Positions 1-8,204 of a stretch of 64,000 bases of DNA are shown piece by piece. Position numbers and translations under genes: made by a program. Position 1 is the stretch's first letter, and each line of letters begins with the position of its first letter. A model generated the notes under the pieces. The model did no database searches. It was not told the origin of the DNA and saw nothing but the letters and a program-made list of their open reading frames with translations. Origin of the DNA: an uncultured Eubacterium sp. (lineage in GTDB: Bacteria; Bacillota; Clostridia; Oscillospirales; Acutalibacteraceae); assembly GCA_900539325.1 (NCBI GenBank), contig UQCC01000003.1, forward strand, positions 92,521 to 156,520, read 5' to 3'.

Positions 1-817
1 TGCCCTCCGGAATCATACGGGCATTTGAAACCTCAACGGTTACTTTCTCGCCCGGAAGATGTCCGCCGATACCCGGCTTTGCACCCTGACCGATTTTTAT
101 TTCTATAAACTTTGAATTGTTAAGATAGTCCTTGTGAACACCGAATCTGCCCGATGCAACCTGAACAACAGCATAATCCGTAAAATCTTCAAGTGCCGGA
201 TGCAAACCGCCCTCACCTGTGTTGAAAAGGCTTCCGATTTCCTTTGCAGCCATGGCAAGAGATTTTTGTGCATTAAGGCTGATTGAACCAAACGACATTG
301 CCGAAAACATAATAGGTGTTTCAAGAACAACCTGAGGCGGCATTTCAGTAATTGATTTGCCCTTTTTTTCAACTTCTAACTTCTTTGGTTTTCTGCCCAA
401 AATCGCACGGATTTCCATAGGCTCACGAAGCGGGTCGATTGACGGGTTTGTAACCTGAGAAGCGTTGAGCAAAATTTTATCCCAATAAATCGGATAATCC
501 TGCGGATTGCCCATTGCAGACAAGAGGGTTGAACCCGTGCTTGCCTGACGGCAAATCTCCTGCTGATAGCGAGGAGTCCAGTTTGCATTGTCACGATAAT
601 CGCAAACATATTTTTCTATGCGAAGTGCACCAACCGGGCACAAATCAACACATCTGTGGCAGGCAACGCAACCGTTTGAATTTGAAATAACCGTCTTTTT
701 GTCATCTGCAAAAAAGTGACATTCATTTGAGCACTGTGTTACACAAAGTCCGCAATTTGTACAAAGTGCCTTGTCACGAATAATATTAAAACGACGAGGA
801 ATATAATTGATTGCCAT
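1..817 (-). CDS. Glutamate synthase FMN-domain subunit with N-terminal ferredoxin (partial)
   Basis: The gene runs off the left edge; about 272 N-terminal residues are visible. The first ~60 residues hold two [4Fe-4S] motifs (CTNCGLCVTQC and CVACHRCVDLCP), followed by the start of the glutamate synthase central/FMN-binding region (MFSAMSFGSIS, NTGEGGLHP, IGQGAKPGIGGHLPG). Known for the family: this subunit makes glutamate from 2-oxoglutarate and channelled ammonia, with electrons entering through iron-sulfur clusters. The ATG at 817 follows the amidotransferase stop by one base (TGA-T-ATG) and sits behind AGGAGG, so the two are translationally coupled. In ordinary bacterial GltB the amidotransferase, FMN and GXGXG domains form one chain; here they are split, and the GXGXG part presumably lies outside the window. 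Confidence 0.93.
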   Translation of the reverse strand, partial: MAINYIPRRFNIIRDKALCTNCGLCVTQCSNECHFFADDKKTVISNSNGCVACHRCVDLCPVGALRIEKYVCDYRDNANWTPRYQQEICRQASTGSTLLSAMGNPQDYPIYWDKILLNASQVTNPSIDPLREPMEIRAILGRKPKKLEVEKKGKSITEMPPQVVLETPIMFSAMSFGSISLNAQKSLAMAAKEIGSLFNTGEGGLHPALEDFTDYAVVQVASGRFGVHKDYLNNSKFIEIKIGQGAKPGIGGHLPGEKVTVEVSNARMIPEG

Positions 818-818
818 A

Positions 819-1919
819 TCAGTATTCCTCCTTTTCATCTATTTCAAGAGGAACAAAAACAGGCTGTGCACCGCTGATTGACCAAACCTTTTCAGGGTCG
901 GGACATACAACACGAATAGCCGATTCCTCGGAAGCAAAATACGCTCTGTCGCCCTTTGTAGCCGCCGTTAGCGAACGAAGCTTAAGTCTGTCGTTAATAG
1001 CCAAAAGTCCCTTATTTGAACCGAGGATAACCGAAAACGGGCCGTTAACAAGCGCACCGCTGTAAATTGCACGAAGATTTGTAAAATATTCTTTTCTCTC
1101 GTCGTCCATACGGTCTATTTCGTCCCATTCCGGAGCCGTAAGTACATCAGCCGCAACATCCATAGGAAGCTCGTGGTGGCGAAGCAAGTGGTCAAACAGA
1201 TATGTAATAACCTCTGTATCGGTTTGCATTGTACACTTATAACCGAACTGCTCAATATATCTTCTGTTTGCGTCATAAGACGAAATTTCACCGTTGTGAA
1301 CGATTGACCAATCAAGAATGTTAAACGGATGAGCACCGCCCCACCAGCCCGGTGTATTGGTTGGAAATCTGCCGTGAGCCGTCCACAAATAGGCATCGTA
1401 ATGGTCAAGCATAAAGAACTCGCCGACATCTTCGGGATAGCCTACCGCTTTGAAGCATCCCATATTTTTACCCGATGAAAAGATGTAAGCACCTTCAAAA
1501 TTTGCGTTTACCTTTGTAACGCACTGAACAACATATTCCTGCTCATCCATACGGGCATCACGCATACGAACTCTGTTCGGCTTGCCGAAATAACGCCAAA
1601 TATCCGGTCCGTTTTCTATAGATTCCACCTTTTTTGTAGGAATTCTTTCCGCAACATCCACATTAAAGTGTTTAAAGAGATACTCCTCGCACTTTTGACG
1701 GGCATCCTTTGTGTCATAAAACACATGAAAAGCATAATCGTCCTTGTGGTCGGGATAAATTCCGTAAGCGGCAAATCCGCCGCCGAGACCGTTTGAACGG
1801 TCGTGCATTAATGCTATTGACTTGATAATTTCCGAACCGTTAATCGGGTTGCCTTTTTTATCAATGATAGCCGCAATGGCACAACCGCTCGGAATTCTTA
1901 CCTGTCCTTCCTTTAGCAT
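819..1919 (-). CDS. Class II glutamine amidotransferase subunit of split glutamate synthase
   Basis: About 366 residues of Ntn-type glutaminase (GATase II), the ammonia-releasing half of glutamate synthase. Visible motifs are SGCAIAAI near the N-terminus, HGRFPTN, WSIVHNGEIS and QTDTEVI, which match the GltB/PurF-type amidotransferase core. I chose the ATG at 1919 because AGGAGG lies 6 bases upstream; the in-frame ATG at 1940 is upstream of that ribosome site. With this start the likely nucleophile Cys is residue 13, so about 12 residues must be removed to expose it. The gene lies between amt and the FMN subunit, so it belongs to the GS-GOGAT nitrogen block. Confidence 0.93.
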   Translation of the reverse strand: MLKEGQVRIPSGCAIAAIIDKKGNPINGSEIIKSIALMHDRSNGLGGGFAAYGIYPDHKDDYAFHVFYDTKDARQKCEEYLFKHFNVDVAERIPTKKVESIENGPDIWRYFGKPNRVRMRDARMDEQEYVVQCVTKVNANFEGAYIFSSGKNMGCFKAVGYPEDVGEFFMLDHYDAYLWTAHGRFPTNTPGWWGGAHPFNILDWSIVHNGEISSYDANRRYIEQFGYKCTMQTDTEVITYLFDHLLRHHELPMDVAADVLTAPEWDEIDRMDDERKEYFTNLRAIYSGALVNGPFSVILGSNKGLLAINDRLKLRSLTAATKGDRAYFASEESAIRVVCPDPEKVWSISGAQPVFVPLEIDEKEEY

Positions 1920-2154
1920 ACATTTCCCTCCTAAAAGCATTTATATATCTAAATATATTTTTATAATACTACTATGAATTTTATTGTTCAACAGTATAAA
2001 AAAATTTTGTAAAATCCGAAAAAAATTAAATATTTTCCACCTTCGTTTTTATGAAATTATACAAATAATTTGACAAAAAATTACAAGCAGGAGCAGTCAA
2101 AAAACAGATGTGTATTTCTGTCAAAAACTGTTCCTGCCGATTTTCTATTCCGAA
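1920..2154 (-). promoter_or_regulatory. amt-glt intergenic region: hairpin and AT-rich leader
   Basis: On the minus strand, just after the amt stop, GCAGGAACAG pairs with CTGCTCCTGC around an inner ACAG/CTGT hairpin. The run TTGTAATTTTTT follows, so this is probably the amt terminator. A TATAAT box lies at 2056-2061 with no clear -35. The remaining ~130 bases before the amidotransferase are very AT-rich. I recognise no known riboswitch. Confidence 0.5.
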
Positions 2155-3891
2155 TTATTCTCCTTGTAAAGCATCGTATCCTCTTTCTCCGGTACGAACC
2201 TTTACAACATCCTCAACATCGTAAACAAAGATTTTACCGTCGCCGATATTGCCGGTGTAAAGAACCTTTCTTGCCGCTTCAATAACGGTTTCTACTGGAA
2301 CAGCCGAAATAACCATTTCAAGCTTCATCTTAGGGTTGAGATTCATTTCTTCAATCTCGACACCACGATATTTACGAATATGACCTTTTTGAACACCACA
2401 GCCCATAACATTTGTAACAGTCATACCCGTTACGCCGATAGCATTCATAGCCTCTTTGATTTCCTCAAACTTTGCAGGATTGAATATCATACATACCTTG
2501 CTGAGGGTCGGATTTTTTTCTGTTGTATATGTTTCAACAGGAACTGCCTTTTCAACCGGAGCAGACGGAGGCATTACATCCATAGCCGGAATAGCCGATA
2601 CGGCAGAGCCCGAAGCATAGCTTACAGCCGGCATAAAGTCTGCATAAGCCGACGGAAGATTGTGTTCTGTTGAGTCAAGACCCTTGATTTCCTCTTCTGC
2701 ATCAACACGAAGGCCGACAGTCTTTTTGATAATAAGGAATGTGATTGTGATTGTTACCGCAGTCCAAGCAGCAACGGCAACAAAACCCAAAAGCTGAATA
2801 CCGAGTTGCTTAAATCCGCCGCCGTAGAAAAGACCCTTGCCTACACCGTCGGCGCCTGTTGAGAACAAACCTACTGCGATTGTACCCCAAACACCGTTTG
2901 CACAGTGAACGGCAACAGCACCTACAGGGTCGTCAATATGGAGCTTTTTGTCAAGAAGTTCTACAACCAAAACTACAAGAATACCTGATACAGCACCGAT
3001 TACAATAGAACCTGTAGCATCAACGCAGTCGCAAGGAGCGGTAACTGCTACAAGACCCGCAAGAGAGCCGTTGAGTGACATTGAAACATCAGGAGCACCG
3101 TCCTTAATCCATGTGAAAATCATTGTTACACAAGTGGCAACGGCAGGAGCCATTGTTGTGGTAAGGAAGATTGAAGCGAGTGTTTTGGTATCCGTTGCGG
3201 CAGCACCGTTAAAGCCGTACCATCCGAACCAAAGGATGAATACACCGAGTGCACCGAGAGTCAACGAGTGACCCGGAATAGCCTTTGCTTTGAGCTTGCC
3301 TGTTTTCTTATCCTTTACATACTTGCCGATACGAGGACCGAGGAAAGCCGCACCGATAAGAGCTGAAATGCCGCCTACCATATGAATTGCGGTTGAACCT
3401 GCGTAATCGTGGAAGCCCATTTGTGCAAGCCAGCCCTGCGAATTCCAAATCCAACCTGCCTCAATCGGATAAATAACTGCCGAGATAACGCCCGAATAAA
3501 TACAATACGAAATGAACTTTGTACGCTCTGCCATTGCACCTGAAACGATTGTAGCCGCAGTAGCACAAAATACAAGGTTAAATACAAACACAGGCCAATT
3601 ACCGGAACTACCTGCGTAATCGGTGAGCAAACCGAGGGTAGGAAGCCCGAACAAACCGCCGATGTATTCCTCGCCCATCATAAGACCGAAGCCTAAAACA
3701 ATAAACGCAACCGCACCGATACAAAAATCCATCAGGTTTTTCATAATAATGTTACCTGCGTTTTTAGCACGGGTAAAGCCGCTTTCTACCATTGCAAAGC
3801 CGCATTGCATAAAGAATACCAATGCCGCACCTATCATATACCACACCCCATAAACATTATCGGATATGGCCGTCATTATTGAATCTGTCAT
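2155..3891 (-). CDS. amt: Ammonium transporter fused to a PII signal domain
   Basis: 578 residues. Residues ~1-400 are an Amt/Rh ammonium channel (FFMQCGFAMVESGFTRAKN near the start, GGISALIGAAFLGPRIGKY, ILWFGWYGFNG, then HCANGVWGTIAVGLF). A ~60-residue linker rich in Pro, Ala and Val joins it to a complete PII (GlnB/GlnK) domain at ~463-578 (MTVTNVMGCGVQKGH, YRGVE, YTGNIGDGKIFVY, VRTGE). Normally a separate GlnK trimer plugs the Amt trimer; here the regulator is covalently attached. The T-loop has Ile where E. coli has the uridylylated Tyr51 (YRGAEY becomes YRGVEI). The ATG is preceded by AGGAGG and, just upstream, by a strong terminator hairpin. Confidence 0.97.
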   Translation of the reverse strand: MTDSIMTAISDNVYGVWYMIGAALVFFMQCGFAMVESGFTRAKNAGNIIMKNLMDFCIGAVAFIVLGFGLMMGEEYIGGLFGLPTLGLLTDYAGSSGNWPVFVFNLVFCATAATIVSGAMAERTKFISYCIYSGVISAVIYPIEAGWIWNSQGWLAQMGFHDYAGSTAIHMVGGISALIGAAFLGPRIGKYVKDKKTGKLKAKAIPGHSLTLGALGVFILWFGWYGFNGAAATDTKTLASIFLTTTMAPAVATCVTMIFTWIKDGAPDVSMSLNGSLAGLVAVTAPCDCVDATGSIVIGAVSGILVVLVVELLDKKLHIDDPVGAVAVHCANGVWGTIAVGLFSTGADGVGKGLFYGGGFKQLGIQLLGFVAVAAWTAVTITITFLIIKKTVGLRVDAEEEIKGLDSTEHNLPSAYADFMPAVSYASGSAVSAIPAMDVMPPSAPVEKAVPVETYTTEKNPTLSKVCMIFNPAKFEEIKEAMNAIGVTGMTVTNVMGCGVQKGHIRKYRGVEIEEMNLNPKMKLEMVISAVPVETVIEAARKVLYTGNIGDGKIFVYDVEDVVKVRTGERGYDALQGE

Positions 3892-3904
3892 ATTTCTCTC
3901 CTCC

Positions 3905-4150
3905 TATATTTTGTTATAAACAGAAAAAATAAAAACGAAGTGCGAAAACACCGTTTACCGCAAGGTGTTTTGCACTCCGTTGTGCTAAAGATTAGTGCCA
4001 ATGCCACAGCCGATTAAGACTGCGGCATTGACCGTACAGCATATAAATGCCATAAGAGAGGGTTCGCTAAGCGAACCTTGCCCGATATTTCTACCGGACA
4101 AGCCGCAATTTACAGGTAACCTGTCTTACCTATAAAACATTTTGGTATGA
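3905..4150 (-). promoter_or_regulatory. Structured 5' leader of amt with terminator hairpin
   Basis: Five hairpins occur in order on the minus strand between glnA and amt. They are ACAGGT/ACCTGT (4112-4124); an 11-bp stem with a GAAA tetraloop (4077-4102); GGTTCGC/GCGAACC (4061-4077); a 12-bp stem with a 6-base loop (4000-4029); and a ~18-bp two-part hairpin (3934-3981) followed by a T-rich tract, ending about 30 bases before the amt start. The last is a good intrinsic terminator. It could simply end glnA transcription or act as an attenuator for amt. I do not recognise an Rfam family, and the 6-base loop does not show the A1/G4 bases of ANTAR targets. Confidence 0.6.
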
Positions 4151-5497
4151 TTAATAGTTAATCATATATCTGTTGATTTCCCATTGAGATACAGCAGTCT
4201 TATAAGAATTCCATTCTTCCTTTTTACCTTCAATGTAGTTATTAAATACATGGTCACCGAGAGTTTCCTTAATGAACGGATCTTCCTCTGCTGCCTTAAT
4301 AGCTTCTTCAAGAGAACCAGGAAGACAATCAATGCCTGCTGCTTCCTTTTCTTCATCAGAAAGTTCAAATACATTTTCATCAAATGCAGGAGCCGGCTTC
4401 AAACCTTTTTTGATACCGTCAAGACCTGCTGCAAGGCAAAGAGCCATTTCAAGATATGGGTTGCAAGTTGGGTCAGGACAACGAAGTTCAACTCTTGTAC
4501 CCTTACCGCGAGCGGCAGGAATACGAACAAGTACAGAACGGTTTGATGTTGACCATACAAGATATGACGGAGCTTCGTAGCCCGGTACAAGTCTTTTGTA
4601 TGAGTTTACTGTTGGGTTTGAAATAGCCGCAATAGCTTTAACATGAGCCATAATACCTGCAATGAATGAATAAGCTGTATCGCTGAGTTCAAGATCACCG
4701 TTTGGATCATAGAATACATTTTCACCTGTCTTTAAATCATAAAGTGACATATTGGTGTGCATACCCGAACCGTTGATACCCTCAACAGGCTTTGGCATAA
4801 ATGTTGCATGAAGGCCGTGCTTTGTAGCATAAGTCTTTACAACATGCTTAAAGGTCATAACTCTGTCGGCTGTTGTCATAACATCGCCGAACTGGAAGTC
4901 AATTTCGTGCTGACCCTGAGCGACCTCGTGGTGAGATGCCTCAATGGTGTAGCCCATTTCTTCAAGTGCAAGGCAAATATCACGACGGCAGTTTTCGCCA
5001 TGGTCGATAGGGTTGAGGTCAAAGTAGCCTGCTTCGTCGCCTGTTTCAAGAGTAGGAAGACCGTTTTCGTCAAGTTTGAAGAGGAAGAATTCACATTCAG
5101 GACCTACATTGAAGCCGTAGCCCATTTCTGCTGCTTCATCAATAACCTTTTGGAGAACATTTCTCGGGTCGCCCTCAAAAGGTGTAACATTGTCTGCTTT
5201 ATATACAGAACAGATAAGTCTTGCTGTCTGTGCGTTAAGGTGTTTTCTCCAAGGGAAAATTGCCCATGTATCAAAATCAGGATGTAAGTACATATCGGAT
5301 TCATCAATTCTTACGAAACCGTCGATTGATGAGCCGTCGAACATACAATCATTGTTAAGTGCCTTTTCAAGCTGTGATAATGTGATGGCAACATTCTTCA
5401 TAATACCAAAAAGGTCGGTAAACTGAAGTCTTATAAACTGTACGCCGTTTTCTTTTGCTTCTTTGAGGATGTCCTCTTTTGTGTATTTACTCATCAT
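4151..5497 (-). CDS. glnA: Glutamine synthetase type I (GSI-alpha)
   Basis: About 448 residues, the length of the Firmicutes GSI-alpha class. It makes glutamine from glutamate, ammonia and ATP in the cytoplasm. Motifs seen: LQFTDLFGIMKNVAI at the N-terminal beta-grasp, DGSSIDGF, GPECEFFLF (metal site), SHHEVAQGQHEID, HATFMPKP, NPTVNSYKRLVPGYEAPS and the Arg loop SNRSVLVRIPA. The adenylylation Tyr region of GSI-beta is absent, as expected. GAAGGGAG places the start at the tandem ATGs at 5497/5494; either is possible. It has its own consensus promoter and a terminator hairpin in the leader, and is followed by amt. Confidence 0.98.
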   Translation of the reverse strand: MMSKYTKEDILKEAKENGVQFIRLQFTDLFGIMKNVAITLSQLEKALNNDCMFDGSSIDGFVRIDESDMYLHPDFDTWAIFPWRKHLNAQTARLICSVYKADNVTPFEGDPRNVLQKVIDEAAEMGYGFNVGPECEFFLFKLDENGLPTLETGDEAGYFDLNPIDHGENCRRDICLALEEMGYTIEASHHEVAQGQHEIDFQFGDVMTTADRVMTFKHVVKTYATKHGLHATFMPKPVEGINGSGMHTNMSLYDLKTGENVFYDPNGDLELSDTAYSFIAGIMAHVKAIAAISNPTVNSYKRLVPGYEAPSYLVWSTSNRSVLVRIPAARGKGTRVELRCPDPTCNPYLEMALCLAAGLDGIKKGLKPAPAFDENVFELSDEEKEAAGIDCLPGSLEEAIKAAEEDPFIKETLGDHVFNNYIEGKKEEWNSYKTAVSQWEINRYMINY

Positions 5498-5520
5498 AAA
5501 TACTCCCTTCTCTATAATAT

Positions 5521-5557
5521 AAAAAGACAAGGCGTCCCGAAAAATCGGAACGCCTTT
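5521..5557 (-). terminator. Terminator hairpin in glnA leader (possible attenuator)
   Basis: A 12-bp stem (AAGGCGTTCCGA/TCGGGACGCCTT, one G-U pair) with a TTTT loop is followed by GTCTTTTT. It sits about 10-15 bases after the predicted transcript start and about 15 bases before the glnA ribosome site, so it interrupts glnA rather than ending an upstream gene. Confidence 0.75.
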
Positions 5558-5574
5558 GTTCTAACTACAATGTC

Positions 5575-5603
5575 ATTATATCCCTGCAATCTGCCGTTGT
5601 CAA
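5575..5603 (-). promoter_or_regulatory. glnA promoter
   Basis: TTGACA (5598-5603) and TATAAT (5575-5580) with a 17-base spacer on the minus strand; a full sigma-A consensus. Confidence 0.88.
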
Positions 5604-5692
5604 CAAAATACGGGATATTTATTCAACTTTGTAAAAATTCAACGGTCGACCTTTAATTTTCAACCGTCCTCTTTGTGAAAATTATACAACAA

Positions 5693-6901
5693 TCAATTCA
5701 AGTCCAAAAACTCTTCGCCGATAATTTTCTTTGAAAGGTCGGTAAAGTACTTTACGCTTGCACCGTCCTTTGCTTGGTCGGACGCAATATCATCCGTATA
5801 ATCGGACAGTCTGTAAACCGAAAATTTGTATCCGTTGCCGGTGTTGTGGTAAAAATCAACAACAGGTGCAAGCTTTGCAGAGGTCACCTGAACCTTGCCG
5901 TCAACCCTTTCAACCGTGAGTTCTGCCATACCGCCGCACATTTGATTGAGGTTGGTTTGGTGTGAAATAAAGTTACCGATTGAGTAATAAACAATCATTT
6001 TTTTACCCGTAGCCTCATTTGTAACCCATTCAACAGGCTGAAGAACATGAGGATGCGTACCGATGACAATATCCGCTCCGCCGTCAGAGAATATTTTTAC
6101 ATACTTCTTTTGAAGGTCGTTAATCTCGTGACTGTTTTCTGTGCCCCAATGAGGGAATACAATCACGCAGTCAGCATTTGCACGGGCTGTTTTGAGGTCT
6201 GCCTTAACTTTATTCTCGTCAAGCATATCAACGCACCACGGCTTATCCTCGGGAACAGAAATACCGTTTGTACCATAGGTGTAATTGAGAAGTGCAAACT
6301 TAATGCCGTTTTTCTCATAATATGTAATTGTATTATACTCTTCCTCGATTTTGTTTGTACCGATGTGAACAACTTCGGGATGCTTTTCAAAAAATTCGCA
6401 TTCCTTTTCTATGCCGGCAAATTTTTGCACATCAAGAGAGTGATTGGTAGCACAGGTAAACACATCAAATCCGGCATTGACAGCCGCCTCTCCGACCTCC
6501 CAAGGAGTGTTGAAAAGCGGATAGCCTTGATAATCAAAATCCGAACCGCCAAGCATGGTTTCCTGATTTATGCACGCAATATCGGCAGATTTAATATATC
6601 CCGAAATATTCTCATAAAATGAAGAATAATCAAGACTTCCGTCATCCTGCTTGCCTGCATCAATCAAAGTATTGTGAATAAGATTGTCACCCACAGCCAC
6701 CAAGGTAACTTTTGTATCCTGAGATTGAGTTTGACTTTCGGTGACTGCCGCTTTTGTAGCGGTTACAGTAGGATTTGTTTTGTCCCTGTTTGCCGTTACC
6801 CTGCCGCTTATTACAAGACCGATAAGAACGGCAACGGCAATGCAAACGGGAATTATAATTGCCAAAAGATTACCGTTTGATTGTTTTTTCTCTTTAGCCA
6901 T
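5693..6901 (-). CDS. CapA-family protein, membrane anchored
   Basis: 402 residues. An N-terminal transmembrane anchor (~11-32, LLAIIIPVCIAVAVLIGLVI) precedes a low-complexity Thr/Gln linker and then a PGA_cap/CapA domain. Motifs seen: VAVGDNLIHN, CINQETMLGG, TCATNHSLD, FPHWGTENS and IGTHPHVLQPVEW, the metal-binding pattern of the calcineurin-like phosphatase fold. Family members are linked to poly-gamma-glutamate capsule or to cell-surface roles. There is no capBC or pgs ligase beside it, so poly-gamma-glutamate synthesis is not supported here. AGGTGA precedes the ATG. It stands between the antiporter gene and the glnA promoter. Confidence 0.9.
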   Translation of the reverse strand: MAKEKKQSNGNLLAIIIPVCIAVAVLIGLVISGRVTANRDKTNPTVTATKAAVTESQTQSQDTKVTLVAVGDNLIHNTLIDAGKQDDGSLDYSSFYENISGYIKSADIACINQETMLGGSDFDYQGYPLFNTPWEVGEAAVNAGFDVFTCATNHSLDVQKFAGIEKECEFFEKHPEVVHIGTNKIEEEYNTITYYEKNGIKFALLNYTYGTNGISVPEDKPWCVDMLDENKVKADLKTARANADCVIVFPHWGTENSHEINDLQKKYVKIFSDGGADIVIGTHPHVLQPVEWVTNEATGKKMIVYYSIGNFISHQTNLNQMCGGMAELTVERVDGKVQVTSAKLAPVVDFYHNTGNGYKFSVYRLSDYTDDIASDQAKDGASVKYFTDLSKKIIGEEFLDLN

Positions 6902-6947
6902 AATTAATCACCTAAATACATTGATTAATATCTATAATCAAAAGTTT

Positions 6948-8024
6948 TTACGCAGCAACAAAGGTGTAAATTACATATGCAAGGTATCCCAAAAGAGATA
7001 CAACACCCTGCCAACGCTGAAGTTTTTTTGTAAATATTGTAGGGATAACCGCAATGATAACAGCTACCACGCAAATAATCATATCAAATACAGAACCTGC
7101 CGATACAGCAAGTGCACCCTGACCCTTGCCCATAGAAACAAATGAGCAGATAGGAAGAATAAGCGCAAGGTCGATAATGTTTGCACCGAGGATGTTACCT
7201 ACCGAAAGAGCACCTTCCTTTTTACGAAGAGCGGTGATTGTTGTAACAAGTTCAGGAAGCGAAGTACCGATAGCAACTGCAATAACGCCGATTACTCTTT
7301 CGCTGATGTGCATTTCCTTAGCAATTCTTGTACCGCCGTTGATGAGAAGCTGTGCACCTACAACAATGCAAACCGCGCCCAAAACGAACATAACAATATT
7401 TTTAACCCAGTCACCTGCTGTTGCGGTTGACTTTGTAGGAACAACATCGTCCTCTTCCTGCAAACCGATACCGTGAGGGTCCGGTTCAATCTGAACCGAA
7501 CTTTTTTTCATAGAAATAAAGTTTTCGATAAAGAAAGCAATGAAAATTGCAAAAAGCACAACAACACCGACAGTTGAAAGTGTGTGATACTTACCCTCGA
7601 GACCCGGAACCTCAACAATACCTGTAAGGCCCGAACCGAGAGCAAGAGCAACAGCCGCCGCAAGCATCATAAGACCCTTAGGGGCAAACTCTTTTCTCTT
7701 TACGGCAAAAGGCATACACACAATAAATATACCCATAATCATAGCCGTGTTGGCAGTTACGGAGCCTACTGCATTGCCCGATGCCATATCAACCTTACCG
7801 TCAACAGTTGCAACGATTGATACAATCATCTCAGGAAGAGTTGTGGCAACCGATACAATAGTTGCACCGATAATAAACTTAGGCACACCGAGCACTTCCG
7901 CAATCCAGCTTGCACTGTCTACAAACCAGTCGCCGCCCTTGATAATAAAGATTAGACCTACAACAAATAAAGCAACAACAATGCCTATATTTGCCGTCTC
8001 AAAAAAATTCGACAAAAATTCCAT
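6948..8024 (-). CDS. Calcium/sodium antiporter (CaCA family, YrbG-like)
   Basis: 358 residues, about ten transmembrane helices in two inverted halves. Each half carries the alpha-repeat ion-binding signature: IIGATIVSVATTLPEMIVSI with GNAVGSVTAN in the first, and VIGVIAVAIGTSLPELVTTI with GNILGANIIDL in the second. Between them is a cytosolic loop with a charged stretch around residues 175-205. Family role: exchange of Ca2+ against Na+ (or H+) across the membrane. The ATG follows AGGAG. It probably shares a transcript with the CapA-like gene, 46 bases downstream. Confidence 0.94.
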   Translation of the reverse strand: MEFLSNFFETANIGIVVALFVVGLIFIIKGGDWFVDSASWIAEVLGVPKFIIGATIVSVATTLPEMIVSIVATVDGKVDMASGNAVGSVTANTAMIMGIFIVCMPFAVKRKEFAPKGLMMLAAAVALALGSGLTGIVEVPGLEGKYHTLSTVGVVVLFAIFIAFFIENFISMKKSSVQIEPDPHGIGLQEEDDVVPTKSTATAGDWVKNIVMFVLGAVCIVVGAQLLINGGTRIAKEMHISERVIGVIAVAIGTSLPELVTTITALRKKEGALSVGNILGANIIDLALILPICSFVSMGKGQGALAVSAGSVFDMIICVVAVIIAVIPTIFTKKLQRWQGVVSLLGYLAYVIYTFVAA

Positions 8025-8154
8025 ATTTTCTCCTAATAATCCCTAATCCAAAATAGAGTATATATTATAATATTACCCAAACACCCATATAATACATACC
8101 AAAGCACAAATCTTTTTACAATACCAAAAAAAATATTAATAAGTACAGACAAAT

Positions 8155-8196
8155 AAAAAGACGCAGGACAGGATATCCCTACCCATACGCCTTTTA
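8155..8196 (-). terminator. Intrinsic terminator after the zinc-ribbon protein gene
   Basis: The minus strand shows AAAGGCG pairing with CGTCTTT around an inner GTAGG/CCTGT stem, then TTTTTATTT. It lies right after the stop of the gene at 8205-8636. Confidence 0.65.
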
Positions 8197-8204
8197 AGTT
8201 TTAA

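Noticed and set aside
4000..4029. ANTAR-type antiterminator hairpin in the amt leader
   Set aside because: The 6-base loop is UUAAUC on the transcript, lacking the A1 and G4 that ANTAR targets need, and no ANTAR protein gene is in the window.
5693..6901. Poly-gamma-glutamate capsule operon
   Set aside because: Only a CapA-like protein is present; no CapB/CapC ligase genes flank it.
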